From positions 1-64,000 of the forward strand of contig JAZGUH010000939.1 in the NCBI GenBank assembly GCA_037893225.1: a stretch of DNA of 64,000 nt, read 5' to 3'. Shown here one piece after another: positions 21,561 through 35,288 of the stretch. Position 1 is the first letter of the stretch, and each line of letters starts with the position of its first letter. A program made the translations under genes and the position numbers. Source of the stretch: Hippasteria phrygiana (Eukaryota; Echinodermata; Asteroidea; Valvatida; Goniasteridae). Below the pieces are notes generated by a model. The model searched no databases and was not told the origin of the DNA. It saw only the letters and a program-made list of their open reading frames with translations.

Positions 21561-23252
21561 TAAAATACAATTTTCAGTGTTGGGTTACTGTCACTTTTGT
21601 TGGTGCTGCCACGGATGAAACATTTAAAGCCTAAATGAATTGTTTATGATTGTTTTGAATCACCCAAATTCAGCCTGATGTTATACTGCATAAAACAAAT
21701 GTCAAAGGATTCAAATATATTCGAAGGGTATGCAATGTATGCCTTTTCTCATTATACAACATAACAGTGTAGACATGCACTTTTGTGAGTACATGGGTCA
21801 TTCCACCAGGTTGGGACACAGTGTGTGACATTTATCCATATCTTTAAAAGTACTATTACATTTGATTCAGTTATTTCATGTATAACATCAGTCTTTGGGT
21901 GGGAAATATTTTAGAAAGTTTTAAATCATGTAAATTATATTTTACAGAAAATATGATTAAAAAAGTGTCAGTTTGACGTAACCAGTTTGACGTAACATGG
22001 ACACGTCCATATTTCCATTGTTGTGTCTTTTCTACACTTTAAATATATATATGGGAAATTCACCAGGTGTACTAATACATATACATACATGTATGGTCAT
22101 GGTCTATAATGGTGTCCCTGTTACTTCTGCACCGATTATTCAAATTCTTGCTATTTCTGCTATATTTGGACACTGACTGCCGTAAAAAGGTGTTTCATTG
22201 TTGCATACATGTAGTGTCCCTTTTCATTATTGTACATAATAAATTTCCCATATTTATTTATTAAAGTGTTGAAAAAACACAAAAATTTTAATGTTGGACA
22301 CGGTGTCCATGTTACGTCTATTTTACAAACAAAATAACACTTTTTATCATTTTTTTGTTAAAATATAACTTACAGTACCGCTCAGAAATACGTTCCCTTT
22401 ACGCGATCGTTTTAACGCGAAAAAGCGTTCGCGAATTGTGCGTCATTTTCAAAACATGCCCTGTCTAGGGAGCCTTTTTCATTCGCGAAAATCAACTGCG
22501 AATTCGCGAAAGTTCGGCCACTGTTGCACGCGAAAATCAGTCGATTTTCGCGTGCGCAAATTTGCGAAGATTCATTCGCGAACGACGCGTAAATCATTAC
22601 AAACATGGACATGCACATAAGACACGATGTACCACACAGCACGTATTGCATATACATGTCAACATTTTACCGAAAATTGATCCATTCAAAGCAGAAGAGT
22701 TTCCCCAACCCCGTCGTCGTTGTCCACAAAATTTATAGGAGTGAGAATTGTCTTGCCACCCGACTCAATGACGGTAATTCTACACTACGTGGGCAACGCA
22801 ATACAATTACAACGATAGCAGAACCAGACAGAATTTCGTTATGCAACAAAACTTCCAATATTTCTTTACTTGGTTGAGATTGGTCGTAGATGACGTGCAG
22901 ACTAGTACGCGGCGGCCGCGATTGCCATCGGCAGCAGCATGGCCGGCCGGGTAGCGAATTAATTTCCCCAAACGACATCCGAATATTGATACATTGTTGA
23001 GCGTCCTCTACGCATGTTATATGGCTGTCTATAATGCAATGAATTCTCTGTTTGCCGAGTCCAGTTACAATTATTTTTTCTTTCCAATTTCCAACTTTGG
23101 GGGATTTTATTTAAAGGGAAATAAAGTCCGAAATTTCATTACGTTCGAAATTCTTTTGTTTTTCTTATTCGTGGCTCCGGAGGATATTTTTTAATGGGAA
23201 TTATAAGTCCAAAATCTCATAGCGTTAACCCTATTCGGATGTTGTTTGGGGG

Positions 23253-23283
<31 letters not shown>

Positions 23284-23819
23284 AATCGCGGCCGGGTGAT
23301 TGCACCGTGAATCTACCGTGGAGTACGACACCAAATACCGGCGAGGCCGGGTTAAGGATGGAAACCACGTGTTTTAACGTCTTGAGGGCGGTTTGGGAAA
23401 ATCTATATCTTATTTATTCGTTTGTTTCTTTAAAACTGATTATTTTTCAAAACCAGATTTTTTGAAGACGGCAGATCCGTCATAAAGTTATAACAAAAAA
23501 AATGGCCTTACGAAAAGCTTGGAAACCACGTGAAACGATGTAGTCACACGTGATTTGATTCACTGGTAACCAAACTCATTAATTACGATATCTCTGGGGG
23601 AAGTTAAGGGGCAGATGGGTACCAGTTACAAACAAGAATTTCCATTCGATTCCAATCTGCTGGCCGTATGCTGCACATGTGTTCTGAAAACTAATTTTAA
23701 CCACGTTGGTATTAATTGGAAACGGATTTTTTGTTCAGCTTAAAACTGAATTGACGATTTTTGAAAACGGAATTTGCACTTTTTTGAAACGAAAAATCAT
23801 TGCCCCTAAAGATTTTAAG

Positions 23820-25880
23820 GACAAATTTGGGCTTGGGCGAGACAAACTTTTCCGAGTTGACTCCGACTCCGAGCAGGAATCGCAATTCCATTCAGAATTG
23901 ATTTGACTCCCTATGGGTATATTCAGAACTTCAGACGGAGGACAGCTTTTGAGGTAGCTCTTTTCCAATTAATTAACCCAACGGGGGTTCTGGAGAGCTA
24001 GTGATAAAATCTAAAATGTGCTCCTGTTCATACAATGTTTACCTCCGGAGCTAGAGTTGCAGTGGAGCTAAAAGGTCTCCAAATAGTTGCGAAAATTAGT
24101 CGATATTTGCGTGCACAAATTTGCGAAGATTCATTCGCGAACGACGCGTAAATTATATACATCGTTACAAACATGGACATGCACATAAGAAAACGTACCA
24201 CACAGCACGTATTGCATATACATGTAAACATTTTACCGAAAATTAAGCCATTCAAAGCAGAAGAGGTTCCCCAACCCCGTCGTCGTTGTCCACAGAATTT
24301 GTAGGAGTGAGAATTGTCTTGCCACCCGACTCAATGACGGTAATTCTAAACTACGTGGGCAACGCAATACAACGATAGCAGAACCAGACAGAATTTCGTT
24401 ATGCAACAAAACTTCCAATATTTCTTTACTTGGTTGAGATTGGTCGTAAATGACGTGCAGTATACCACGCGGCCGCGATTGCCATCGGCAGCAGCATGAA
24501 CATCTTTATCCCTTAAAAATTCGTTAAAGAGCCACTTTTCCCTTGATTTACCGTGAACCAAAATTGTCACGGTTTTTTCAACATATTCAGGGAGATTAGG
24601 AGTCCGTGAAAACACCCTTAGAAAAGTCCTTTGTTTAGCCGTCCGTGAAAATCCGGTGACTTCAGCCACTAGCCATGCCAGTGCCAGATTGTGTACCGTT
24701 AGGTTTTTCACGGTGTTGTGGAATCCGTGAAAACTCCTGTATTATAATCGTGTGGTTGAGATTGGCAAGTCTGCTGCCTGGCCCTCCAGAGTGTTTAGAA
24801 TGTTTACAATGGCGAGTTTATTGACTCCAGGTTTGAGCTTGCCCAACCGACCGAGCGCTATTATTGCCAGGAAAATACGTCTTATGAATAAACATGAACA
24901 CGGAAGGCTTAATACTGCATTCAGAACTTGCAAACCTTGCATGCTTGTCGGGATGGCGAGTGGCACAATCTGGAGGGTTTTTCGAGAAAAAGAAATTTAC
25001 GAAACGCCAACGTAAAGCGTTGAGGCATACTTTTTGCGTTGTCATTGTGTTGTCATAGGCCTATATATTGTAAAAGTATTTATTAATAACAATTTAATTG
25101 CTTATTACGTATGAGTGAATACTGTAAAAGATAAAAAAGCTGTAGAAGGTCCTCCGTTCCTGCCTGGTTTTGACAATATTATTAATATTATTAATAACAC
25201 AGTATTTTGGAAGACACTACACAGCGGGATGCTTTGGTACTGCGGGGGACGTATTAAGCCATGAACCCCAAACATGGCGGGCAGCGCCGGCACTCTGCCC
25301 TTAACTTTGCAGTGAAATCACCACATAACATGAGACAGGCGATCTATTTATAGTCTACAAAAAATGGTGTATTTCCTATCTATGGTAGCAGCTTAAAAAT
25401 GATAATTTTCACAAAAATTGGACCAAATTATTCCGATTGTATTGCAAAGAAGTTGTTTTCAAAACTTAAACTACTGTTGTTACCCTTTTGGTTACCCCCT
25501 GAAAACTTCTCAAAATGTGTTTTTTTGTACACTAAGCTATATTTAAATCTATGCAAATTAGTGGGCGTATCCATTTCAACCATTCATTGAGAAATGCTTC
25601 TCTGCACTTGGGGCCGGCTGCTCGCACGTGGTTCGTGCATCCTGCCTGATAATATAATCATAGAGCACTCTGTTCCTTGCTCTATGATATAATTAGCTCT
25701 AAATAAATCAGCTGATTCTCATCTCGCGGATTGACTGTTGGTATCTACACAATTCGCTGGTACCCGGCGCTAGTCTAATGGGCGGGCTGAAAATTTAACT
25801 CCGTCCACAATTTACATAGTTTGTCTCCAACGCCTGGTGACATGATCACCAACGGCAGCGGTACATTATTTTTGAAAACG
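23820..25880 (+). repeat. Tandem duplication unit in the left arm
   Basis: The blocks at 23818-24140 and 25880-26200 are near copies about 2.06 kb apart (shared GGGCTTGGGCGAGACAAACT, GGGGGTTCTGGAGAGCTAG). The right arm carries only one. The unit includes a reversed hAT fragment (25315-25820). Confidence 0.7.
25315..25820 (-). mobile_element. Internal fragment of the hAT family seen at 57914, reversed
   Basis: The reverse complement matches about 58380-58810 (shared TAGTCTACAAAAAATGGTG in reverse, CTCTGCACTTGGGGC, CAATTCGCTGGTACC). No termini present. Confidence 0.75.
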
Positions 25881-28323
25881 GATTTTAAGGAGAAATTTGG
25901 GCTTGGGCGAGACAAACTTTTTCGAGTTGATTCCGACTCCGAGCAGGAATCGCAATTCCATTCAGAATTGATTGGACTCCCTATGAGTATGTATGTTCAG
26001 AACTTTGAGGTAGCTCTTTTCCAATTAATGAACTCAACGGGGGTTCTGGAGAGCTAGTGATAAAATCTAAAATGTGCTCCTGTTCATACAATGTTTTACC
26101 TCCGGAGCTAGAGTTGCAGTGGAGCTAAAAAGGTCTCCAAATAGTTGCGAAAATTAGTCGATATATTCGCGTACACAAATTTGCGAAGATTCATTCGCGA
26201 ACGACGCGTATACATGTACATCGTTACAAACAGTGTACAGTGTACATCGGACACATCCTTTTTAATACCTCCATGGTACCACACATCACGTATTGTCATA
26301 TACATGTACATATACATGTTCATGTCAACATTTTACCGAAAAGCCATTTAAAGCAGAAGTTTGGCTCATAATAAGAGTTTCCCCACCCGGACCCCCATCG
26401 TTGTCCAAAAAAAAAAAAAAATACGAGAATGGTCTTGAAACCCGACTCGATGACGGTATTCCACACTACGTGGGCCATGCAACCATACTGAATTTCATTG
26501 TGCTACAAAACTTCCAATATTTCGGAATCAGTGCAGCGTGCGTGCGGTTTGTTACAATGTAACAAATGCGTCCCATTTTCAAGCTTGCAAGTCGCACGTG
26601 CATGCACCATGTACAATGTACATGGCGCACACGTACGTGTAGGCCTAGATTTTATGCCAAGAGAGATAAGGATGACATGATGCACGATATGGAATCTCAG
26701 GAATTTGTTCAGAGGTCTAGGGGGATGTGTTAGGTAACAATTAGTCTGGAGAGTGTATAGGGTATAGGGACAAAAGGGGGGTACCCCTCTGCCCCATATC
26801 GTGCTGGGTATAAAGGATTAAGTTTTTTTTTTAAAGGCCAGTAGGAGAGGGTTTAATATTGTGGAGTTTTGCATAATCAGTGGTGTACAAAATCGAGATA
26901 GGAATAAAATGTTTTGTTTTCGATTGCGCTAAGATGCAGTATTGCTGGCACTATTATTGTGTTGATAATATGAATAGGAATAGGCCTACTGTACATTTTG
27001 ATGTCTGTTTTTTTATAGGCGGGATGTTCGGATGTGCAAGTGAATTTACTCATAATAAATTTAAATCTGAAACACGTATATTTTTATGGAACTCTCGTTT
27101 CCCTATAATAGCCGCTCGTGGTTTCGAAAAAAGTTTAGCGTTATGCCATTTTCAAAAAGTAACCAAACCCGATTTTAAAACTACCAGTCTTCTAAAGTTC
27201 GGGATTTTGTCTAGAGAAAATATTTTTAAAAACGTGCTGCCTCTAAAGGAAAGGGACGGGCGTTAAACGATTTCTTTTTTACTTGTTTGTTTATTTGTTT
27301 GTTTGTTTATAGTTTAACAGAAATATCTTTTTTTTTTTCATTGCATCATTTCAAACCCAAACCCTACCTCGTTCTGAAGACCTGCTGGAAGTTGTCTTTT
27401 TTTCATGTAGTCATTTTACATTTTTGAGTTTGATTTCTTGTTTTAAATGTAGGCGAAGTAAAAAAAAAAAACATGTTTAGCGTCCCCGCTAAGGCTTAGT
27501 CCCCGTCCGCTTCCTTTTTGGGGGCCAGCTGGATTTGTTTTATTAACTGATATCACTGTAAACATGTTTATTTCTCTTGTCCATCGTGTCTCTTTAATTT
27601 TTGTGAAGTTGAACAGTTAAACAAAATTATGGTTTTCGGAAATTTAAAAAAGAACTTCGGCAATCTTGAAAATAAAAAATAAAAAGCTCCTATGTAAAAA
27701 AAAAAACGGACGCTAAACGTTTTTTTACTTGGCTTCAAATCTCATGAGTTCAATCATTCACGTTCATCTACCATCATCATTTAATAATTAAAGAAACGCA
27801 CCAGCCAAACGGCTGTTTTTGATGGGTTTTTTTTAAAACTAAAACCACATTTTCATCGTTTTAAGCGTTTATTGGCATAGATATGTCTCACCCGACCTCC
27901 TGATGAACATTTGGCATCTTAGAGATGGGTAAGTATCTCATATGAAAGGTGTCAAAGGACCAAGTGAGACATGCCCCTAACAAATTAATAAGTAGGTCCG
28001 AAACTACTGCTGCAGCGGTTCCAACACTTTCCTGACACTATTTTCCATACGCGGGTAATGAATATCATTTTCATTCTCTGTGAGGGATTAAAAAATAATG
28101 GTTAAAATAAAAATAAACACACAAAAAATGGATAAGGACAAAAGCTGCTGCGGGAGTAGTCGGGGTCTTTGCAACTAACACAAAAACAGTAGCAAAAGAT
28201 CACTTCACAGGTTCACTTCTGTTCTTCACCGTGTGGTTGACCAGAACCCAGGTATTAAACAAGGCAATGCATGCAGTTTGCTGTTTAGAGAGGTAAGATT
28301 TAATTTAAGAAAGGGTGTGGATG

Positions 28324-28831
28324 TTCCTTGCCCACATATCGCGCTTCAAATGGTCAGAGCTGGGCTGGTTAATTTGCATGTGAATAAAACTAAATTTTAC
28401 AATGAAGTGCGGAGTACGCTGATGGTATACTTTAGATATTTAGAACGTTTTAATAGATTTTGCATCTTATCGCAGATTTACTGACAGCTTGTCCATTATT
28501 ATAAACTTAGACTTTAAACCGAAAAAAATTGTTTTCTCCCCTATTTAATATTTTTTTCTGCGAGTTGTTGAATTCAATTAAAAATCTTTAATTGAATTAG
28601 CATTTTAAAAGAATGATCCCGAACCGAAACAAAAATGTTCGCTAAAACTGCTAGAGTTTTTAACGACAAGATTTCGTCAGATGAGAAAATAAAAGTAGGC
28701 CACTGTACGTTATTAATGTTCGATATGACCAGAGGATGTCCCTTGTTCCCCTTTTAAGACAGACGATTTTTAATATTTTTAATGAAACATTCAGGATGAC
28801 TTTGAAATGCTGGTAGTTGAGCACCACATGG
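28324..28831 (+). repeat. Spacer segment shared with the BEL locus at 52735-53215
   Basis: Runs in reverse to 52735-53215. At its right end it reads FEMLVVEHHMA, the BEL protease region found at 52735. After 28831 the two loci diverge. A 3' splice-like TTTTTAATGAAACATTCAG precedes the coding piece in both. It is therefore a BEL-derived segment caught inside the foldback, or the foldback and BEL locus share a chimeric ancestor. Confidence 0.6.
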
Positions 28832-29128
28832 CTGGATTTGTGCAATATTTCGATCTCTCCATCACCCAGTGCCCGCTGGATAAATGTACTCTCCAGATGC
28901 CACGTGTGGTTGGCATGGAATATTTTTTATGTTATATTTTCGCAGGCGTTGCAGTCTAGTCCAGGGCGCCCTACACAAAGAAACTCTGGAGCTGAACTCA
29001 TACATTTGGTTTAATACATGGTATTACAGTAAATAATTGTATACCTCGCAAAAGTTGAGCTGTCAATCACTTTATAAGGTTTCCGGGCTGGGGGTGCAGG
29101 ATATTTTATTTCAGACGTACTTTTCTTT

Positions 29129-30422
29129 TAGGGCGAATGAATACTGACATTGTAATGAGTACTGATTTTTTTAAACATACATGTAGCTTGTCGGAACAGG
29201 TGAACATTAATATTCCAAGCAAATGATACAATAATCCATCCCTCCGTTTAATTCAGCCACGGGAGGGTAAACATTATTTTCCTTGCTCGACGTTAAATAC
29301 GGCAATTGATGGATTTATTTAATCAGCTATGTGTCCCCTTTCTGTTATTTGTTCTGCTTGCTCTAATTTTTCTGGTGATTTTCACGGCAAGGTTCCGTTC
29401 AGCCCGCCCATACCCACTAGACTATCGACGGGTACCAGCGAATTGTGTATGATACCAACAGTCAATCCGCGTAAACCAGCTGATTTATTTAGAGCTTATC
29501 AGTAGCAGGAGGCTAGGCACGAACCACGTGCGAGCAGCCCCAAGTGCAGACGGAGAAGCTTTGAAGCATTTCTCAATGAATGGTTGAAATAGATACGCCC
29601 ACTAATTTGTATAGATTTAAATATGGCTCAGTCTACACAAAACCACATTTTGAGAAGTTTTCAGGGTTAACTTTATGAAAACTACACTGGGGTAACAAAG
29701 GATAACACCAGTGGTTAAGTTTTCAAAACAACTTCTTTGCAATACGATCGGCATTGCGGTGAAAATGATCATTTTCTAGCTGCCTACCATGAATAGAAAC
29801 TACACCATTTTTGTAGACTATCGGATCGCTTGTTCAATGTCATTTGGTGATTTTCTTAAAACGTTCCCCGCAGTACGAATCACCGAGCCACCAAGTGGTC
29901 AATTATCTTATGCACCTATCAATTGCTCCCCCCCCCCCCCCCCCCCGGGCTGGCCCACCCAAGATGTGGGGATTGTCACTTTTGAAGTGACCAAAACCCT
30001 ACCTCTGGGGAAAAATTTGTGACAATCTTTGACATACATGGATTGGGCACCCCCACCTCATGGTTTTGAACTTCTGATGTGGAAACAATGGCAAAATGAG
30101 TGACCAAAATCTCCCCACCCTGGGGCTTGAAAAACGTGACCAAACCCCCACATAAGACCTGGGGCAGCCCAGGAGAGGGGTGGGGAAGCAATTGATAGCC
30201 GCATTATTTACACTATAAATAACAAGTTCGAAATTGATTTTAGCGAATTTGCTGGTAAAGAGAAAGTATTACCTATTTTTTAAGGGAAAATAGGGGTTCC
30301 GAAAAAAATCGCCGATTTTAAAAACGATATCAGCGATATTTTAAAAAACATGTAGCCGATTTCGATTTTTGGGCGGCGAATATCGCATGATCGCGATTTT
30401 ATCGTCGTATCGCCCAGCACTA
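29129..30422 (+). mobile_element. hAT family copy in the spacer, left end lost
   Basis: Matches about 58130-59107 and ends with CGTATCGCCCAGCACTA. The first roughly 200 bp of the family are absent and no 8-bp duplication is present. A palindromic poly-C-bearing insert (about 29916-30198, TATCAATTGCT ends) interrupts it. Confidence 0.75.
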
Positions 30423-31332
30423 CTGTTCACACATGGCATTACTTGTATATTACCATAAAAATGGTGTGAAAAGATGGAAAGGAGTGTGTAAATGTCCTAC
30501 GCGATCGAGGCATGTGGACAATGCGCGTACGCCCAACCCTTACTGCGCTGTACTGGGCTTTAGGCGCGGAAATCCTTCCTGTGCGCAGACATTTTGAATT
30601 CGTGTGCGTGTTTGTAGAACATAATGAAATTAGATCGAGTGAATTTTTGAAAAGTAAATGCAACACAACAAACAACTTAAGCGCGTCATGACGGCTATAA
30701 AACGTCACGGCAAAAATCATCTGCAGCGGATACGCGCGCGCATTTGCGTTGTTTGCGCAGAGCAAAATGAAACTCCCATTTGGGCGTATCGGCTTCGATA
30801 ACGCAACTGTATAGAATATAAACGCAGATATGCAAATAACTTGGATGCGCAGTACACTGTAAAAAGAAGTCGTTTAGCTTTTAAACAGTGTAGGCATCAC
30901 TTTGTACATCGAGTCAGCGCTCTAGTAGTAATATAGCTCTGTGACGTGTAGTGCATGTGCGGCTACATGAACGTCCACGAATGTTCGTTTGCGCGATGAA
31001 CTTATATTACTTAAATTATCGCCTAATGAATACTTTTGTTTTCATTTTCGCGAGCGTTTTTCTAAAGACTGTCCAATGAGATTACTCTGTCATTAGACGT
31101 CATTAACTGGGCCCAATGTCATGGCTCTGCTTACCGTTGGCGAAAATTCCTCGCATACTGTAGCAGGAATGTATGTGCTTACGGCAAGCGTATTTCATGC
31201 GTTAACGGGAAATTTTGGCTTCTGAGCATGCCTACATCCTGTAACTAAGGATTCTGTGCTTACAGGGTTAGCGCAGAATTTTTACGTATAGGGTAAAACC
31301 CAATTTTCGAATAGCCGGGTAAAACTCATATC
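30423..31332. other. Rest of the foldback spacer, nothing recognised
   Basis: CpG-containing, non-coding DNA between the hAT copy and the right arm. No gene, RNA or transposon end recognised. Confidence 0.5.
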
Positions 31333-34300
31333 ACATCCACACCCTTTTCTTAATTAAATCTTACCTCTCTAAACACCAAACTGCATGCATTGCTTTGTTT
31401 AATACCTGGGTTCTGGTCAACCACACGGTGAAGAACAGAAGTGAACCTGTGAAGTGATCTTTTGCTACTTTTTTTGTGTTAGTTGCAAAGACCCCGACTA
31501 CTCCCGCAGCAGCTTTTGTCCTTATCCATTTTTTGTGTGTTTATTTTTATTTTAACCATTATTTTTTACAGAGAATGAAAATGATATTCATTACCCGCGT
31601 ATGGAAAATAGTGTCAGGAAAGTGTTGGAACCGCTGCAGCAGTAGTTTCGGACCTACTTATTAATTTGTTAGGGGCATGTCTCACTTGGTCCTTTGATAC
31701 CTTTTATATGAGATACTTACCCATCTCTAAAATGCAAAATGTTCATCAGGAGGTCGGGTGAGACATATCTATGCCAATAAACGCTTAAAACGATGAAAAT
31801 GTGGTTTTAGTTTCAAAAAATCAACAACAGCCGTTTGGCTGGTGCGTTTCTTTAATTATTAAATGATGATGGTAGATGAACGTGAATGATTGAACTCATG
31901 AGATTTGAAGCCAAGTAAAAAAACGTTTAGCATCCGTTTTTTTTTTTACATAGGAGGAGCTTTTTATTTTGTATTTTCAAGATTGCCGAAGTTCTTTTTT
32001 AAATTTCCGAAAACCATCGATTTTTTTAACTGTTTTACCCGGCTATTTGAAAATTGGGTTTTACCGATTTTTTTAACTGTTCAACAATGAAAGAGACACG
32101 ATGGACAAGAGAAATAACCATGTTTACAGTGATATCAGTTAATACAAAAATCCAGGCGGCCCCCAAAAAGAAAGCGGACGGGGACTAAGCCTTAGCAGGG
32201 ACGCTAAACATGTTTGTTTACTTCGCCTACATTTAAAACAAGAAATCAAACTCAAAAATGTAAAATGACTACATGAAAAAAAGACAACTTCAAAGCAGGT
32301 CTTCAGAACGAGGTAGGGTTAGGGTTTGAAATGATGCAATGAAAAAAAAATGATATTTCTGTTAAACTATAAACAAACAAATAAACAAACAAGTAAAAAT
32401 GAAATTTTTTAACGCCCGTCCCATTCCTTTAGAGGCAGCACGTTTTTTTCTATATTTTTCTCTAGACAAAATCCCGAACTTTAGAAGACTGGTAGTTTTA
32501 AAATCGGGTTTGGTTACTTTTTGAAAATGGCATAACGCTAAACTTTTCTCAAAACCACGAGCGGCTATTAATGGGAAACGAGAGTTCAATAAAAATATAC
32601 GTGTTTCAGATTTAAATTTATTATGAGTAAATTCACTTGCACATCCGAACATCCCGCCTATAAAAAAACAGACATCAAAATGTACAGTAGGCCTATTCCT
32701 ATTCATATTATCAACACAATAATAGTGCCAGCAATACTGCATCTTAGCGCAATCGAAAACAAAACATTTTATTCCTATCTCGATTTTGTACACCATTGAT
32801 TATGCAAAACTCCACAATATTAAACCCTCTCCTACTGGCCTTTAAAAAAAAAACTTAATCCTTTATACCCAGCACAATATGGGGCAGAGGGGTACCCCCC
32901 TTTTGTCCCTATACCCTATACACTCTCCAGACTAATTGTTACCTAACACATCCCCCTAGACCTCTGAAAAAATTCCTGAGATTCCAGGAACACAATGACC
33001 AACACAAAAGAGGGGGGTTCCCTCTGCCCCATATCGTGCATCATGTCATCATTATCTCTCTTGGCATAAAATCTAGGCCTAGCTAGGCCTACACGTACGT
33101 GTGCGCCATGTACATTGTACATGGTGCATGCACGTGCGACTTGCAAGCTTGAAAATGGGACGCATTTGTTACATTGTAACAAACCGCACGCGCGCTGCAC
33201 TGATTCCGAAATATTGGAAGTTTTGTAGCACAATGAAATTCAGTATGGTTGCATGGCCCACGTACAATGTAGTGTGGAATACCGTCATCGAGTCGGGTTT
33301 CAAGACCATTCTCGTATTTTTTTTTTTTTTTGGACAACGATGGGGGTCCGGGTGGGGAAACTTATTATGAGCCAAACTTCTGCTTTGAATGGCTTTTCGG
33401 TAAAATGTTGACATGAACATGTATATATGTACATGTATATGACAATACGTGATGTGTGGTACCATGGAGGTATTAAAAAGGATGTGTCCGATGTACATTG
33501 TACAAGTGTTTGTAACGATGTACATGTATATACGCGTCGTTCGCGAATGAATCTTCGCAAATTTGTGTACGCGAATATATCGACTAATTTTCGCAACTAT
33601 TTGGAGACCTTTTTAGCTCCACTGCAACTCTAGCTCCGGAGGTAAAACATTGTATGAACAGGAGCACATTTTAGATTTTATCACTAGCTCTCCAGAACCC
33701 CCGTTGAGTTCATTAATTGGAAAAGAGCTACCTCAAAGTTCTGAACATACATGTACATACTCATAGGGAGTCAAATCAATTCTGAATGGAATTGCGATTC
33801 CTGCTCGGAGTCGGAGTCAACTCGAAAAAGTTTGTCTCGCCCAAGCCCAAATTTCTCCTTAAAATCTTTAGGGGCAATGATTTTTCGTTTCAAAAAAGTG
33901 CAAATTCCGTTTTCAAAAATCGTCAATTCAGTTTTAAGCTGAACAAAAGATCCGTTTCCAATTAATACCAACGTGGTTAAAATTAGTTTTCAGAACACAT
34001 GTGCAGCATACGGCCAGCAGATTGGAATCGAATGGAAATTCTTTTTTGTAACTGGTACCCATCTGCCCCTTAACTTCCCCCAGAGATATCGTAATTAATG
34101 AGTTTGGTTACCAGTGAATCAAATCACGTGTGACTACATCGTTTCACGTGGTTTCCAAGCTTTTCGTAAGGCCATTTTTTTTGTTATAACTTTATGACGG
34201 ATCTGCCGTCTTCAAAAAATCGGGTTTTGAAAAAATAATCAGTTTTAAAGAAACAAACGATAAATAAGATATAGATTTTCCCAAACCGCCCTCAAGACGT

Positions 34301-35288
34301 TAAAACACGTGGTTTCCATCCTTAACCCGGCCTCGCCGGTACTTGGTGTCGTACTCCACGGTAGATTCACGGTGCAATCACCCGGCCGCGATTCCCCCCC
34401 CCCCCCCCCCCCCAAACAACATCCGAATAGGGTTAACGCTATGAGATTTTGGACTTATAATTCCCATTAAAGAATATCCTCCGGAGCCACGAATAAGAAA
34501 AACAAAAGAATTTCGAACGTAATGAAATTTCGGACTTTATTTCCCTTTAAATAAAATCCCCCAAAGTTGGAAATTGGAAAGAAAAAATAATTGTAACTGG
34601 ACTCGGCAAACAGAGAATTCATTGCATTATAGACAGCCATATAACATGCGTAGAGGACGCTCAACAATGTATCAATATTCGGATGTCGTTTGGGGAAATT
34701 AATTCGCTACCCGGCCGGCCATGCTGCTGCCGATGGCAATCGCGGCCGCCGCGTACTAGTCTGCACGTCATCTACGACCAATCTCAACCAAGTAAAGAAA
34801 TATTGGAAGTTTTGTTGCATAACGAAATTCTGTCTGGTTCTGCTATCGTTGTAATTGTATTGCGTTGCCCACGTAGTGTAGAATTACCGTCATTGAGTCG
34901 GGTGGCAAGACAATTCTCACTCCTATAAATTTTGTGGACAACGACGACGGGGTTGGGGAAACTCTTCTGCTTTGAATGGATCAATTTTCGGTAAAATGTT
35001 GACATGTATATGCAATACGTGCTGTGTGGTACATCGTGTCTTATGTGCATGTCCATGTTTGTAATGATTTACGCGTCGTTCGCGAATGAATCTTCGCAAA
35101 TTTGCGCACGCGAAAATCGACTGATTTTCGCGTGCAACAGTGGCCGAACTTTCGCGAATTCGCAGTTGATTTTCGCGAATGAAAAAGGCTCCCTAGACAG
35201 GGCATGTTTTGAAAATGACGCACAATTCGCGAACGCTTTTTCGCGTTAAAACGATCGCGTAAAGGGAACGTATTTCTGAGCGGTACTG
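31333..35288 (-). repeat. Right arm of giant inverted repeat
   Basis: Reverse complement of the left arm outside its duplicated 2 kb. The poly-C at 34395-34413 pairs with the longer poly-G at 23247-23283. Homopolymer length is the most obvious difference between arms. Confidence 0.82.

Larger units (their letters stand above)
22373..28324 (+). repeat. Left arm of giant inverted repeat
   Basis: Pairs with 31333-35288. It is about 2 kb longer because a segment (roughly 23820-25880) is present twice in tandem here and once in the right arm. Related blocks with ATTCATTCGCGAACGACGCG followed by ACATTTTACCGAAAA occur three times (22560-22940, 24110-24480, 26170-26560). Confidence 0.82.
22373..35288. 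mobile_element. 12.9-kb giant inverted-repeat element, TA duplication
   Basis: Begins CAGTACCGCTCAGAAATACG and ends with its reverse complement, with TA on both sides (22371-22372, 35289-35290). The left arm is 22373 to about 28324; the right arm about 31333-35288; a 3-kb spacer lies between. Non-coding short frames recur identically in mirror positions (an 81-codon frame at 22412-22657 equals one at 35004-35249), so the arms are nearly identical. Subterminal TTCGCGAA-type palindromes are dense at both ends. No transposase found. The ends suggest a TA-target (Tc1/mariner-like) transposon whose interior became a huge foldback. Confidence 0.8.

Noticed and set aside
26880..27266. 128-codon frame in the left arm, mirrored at 32362-32796
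   Set aside because: Identical because the arms are inverted copies. No domain, low complexity Phe/Cys composition, and no evidence of selection.
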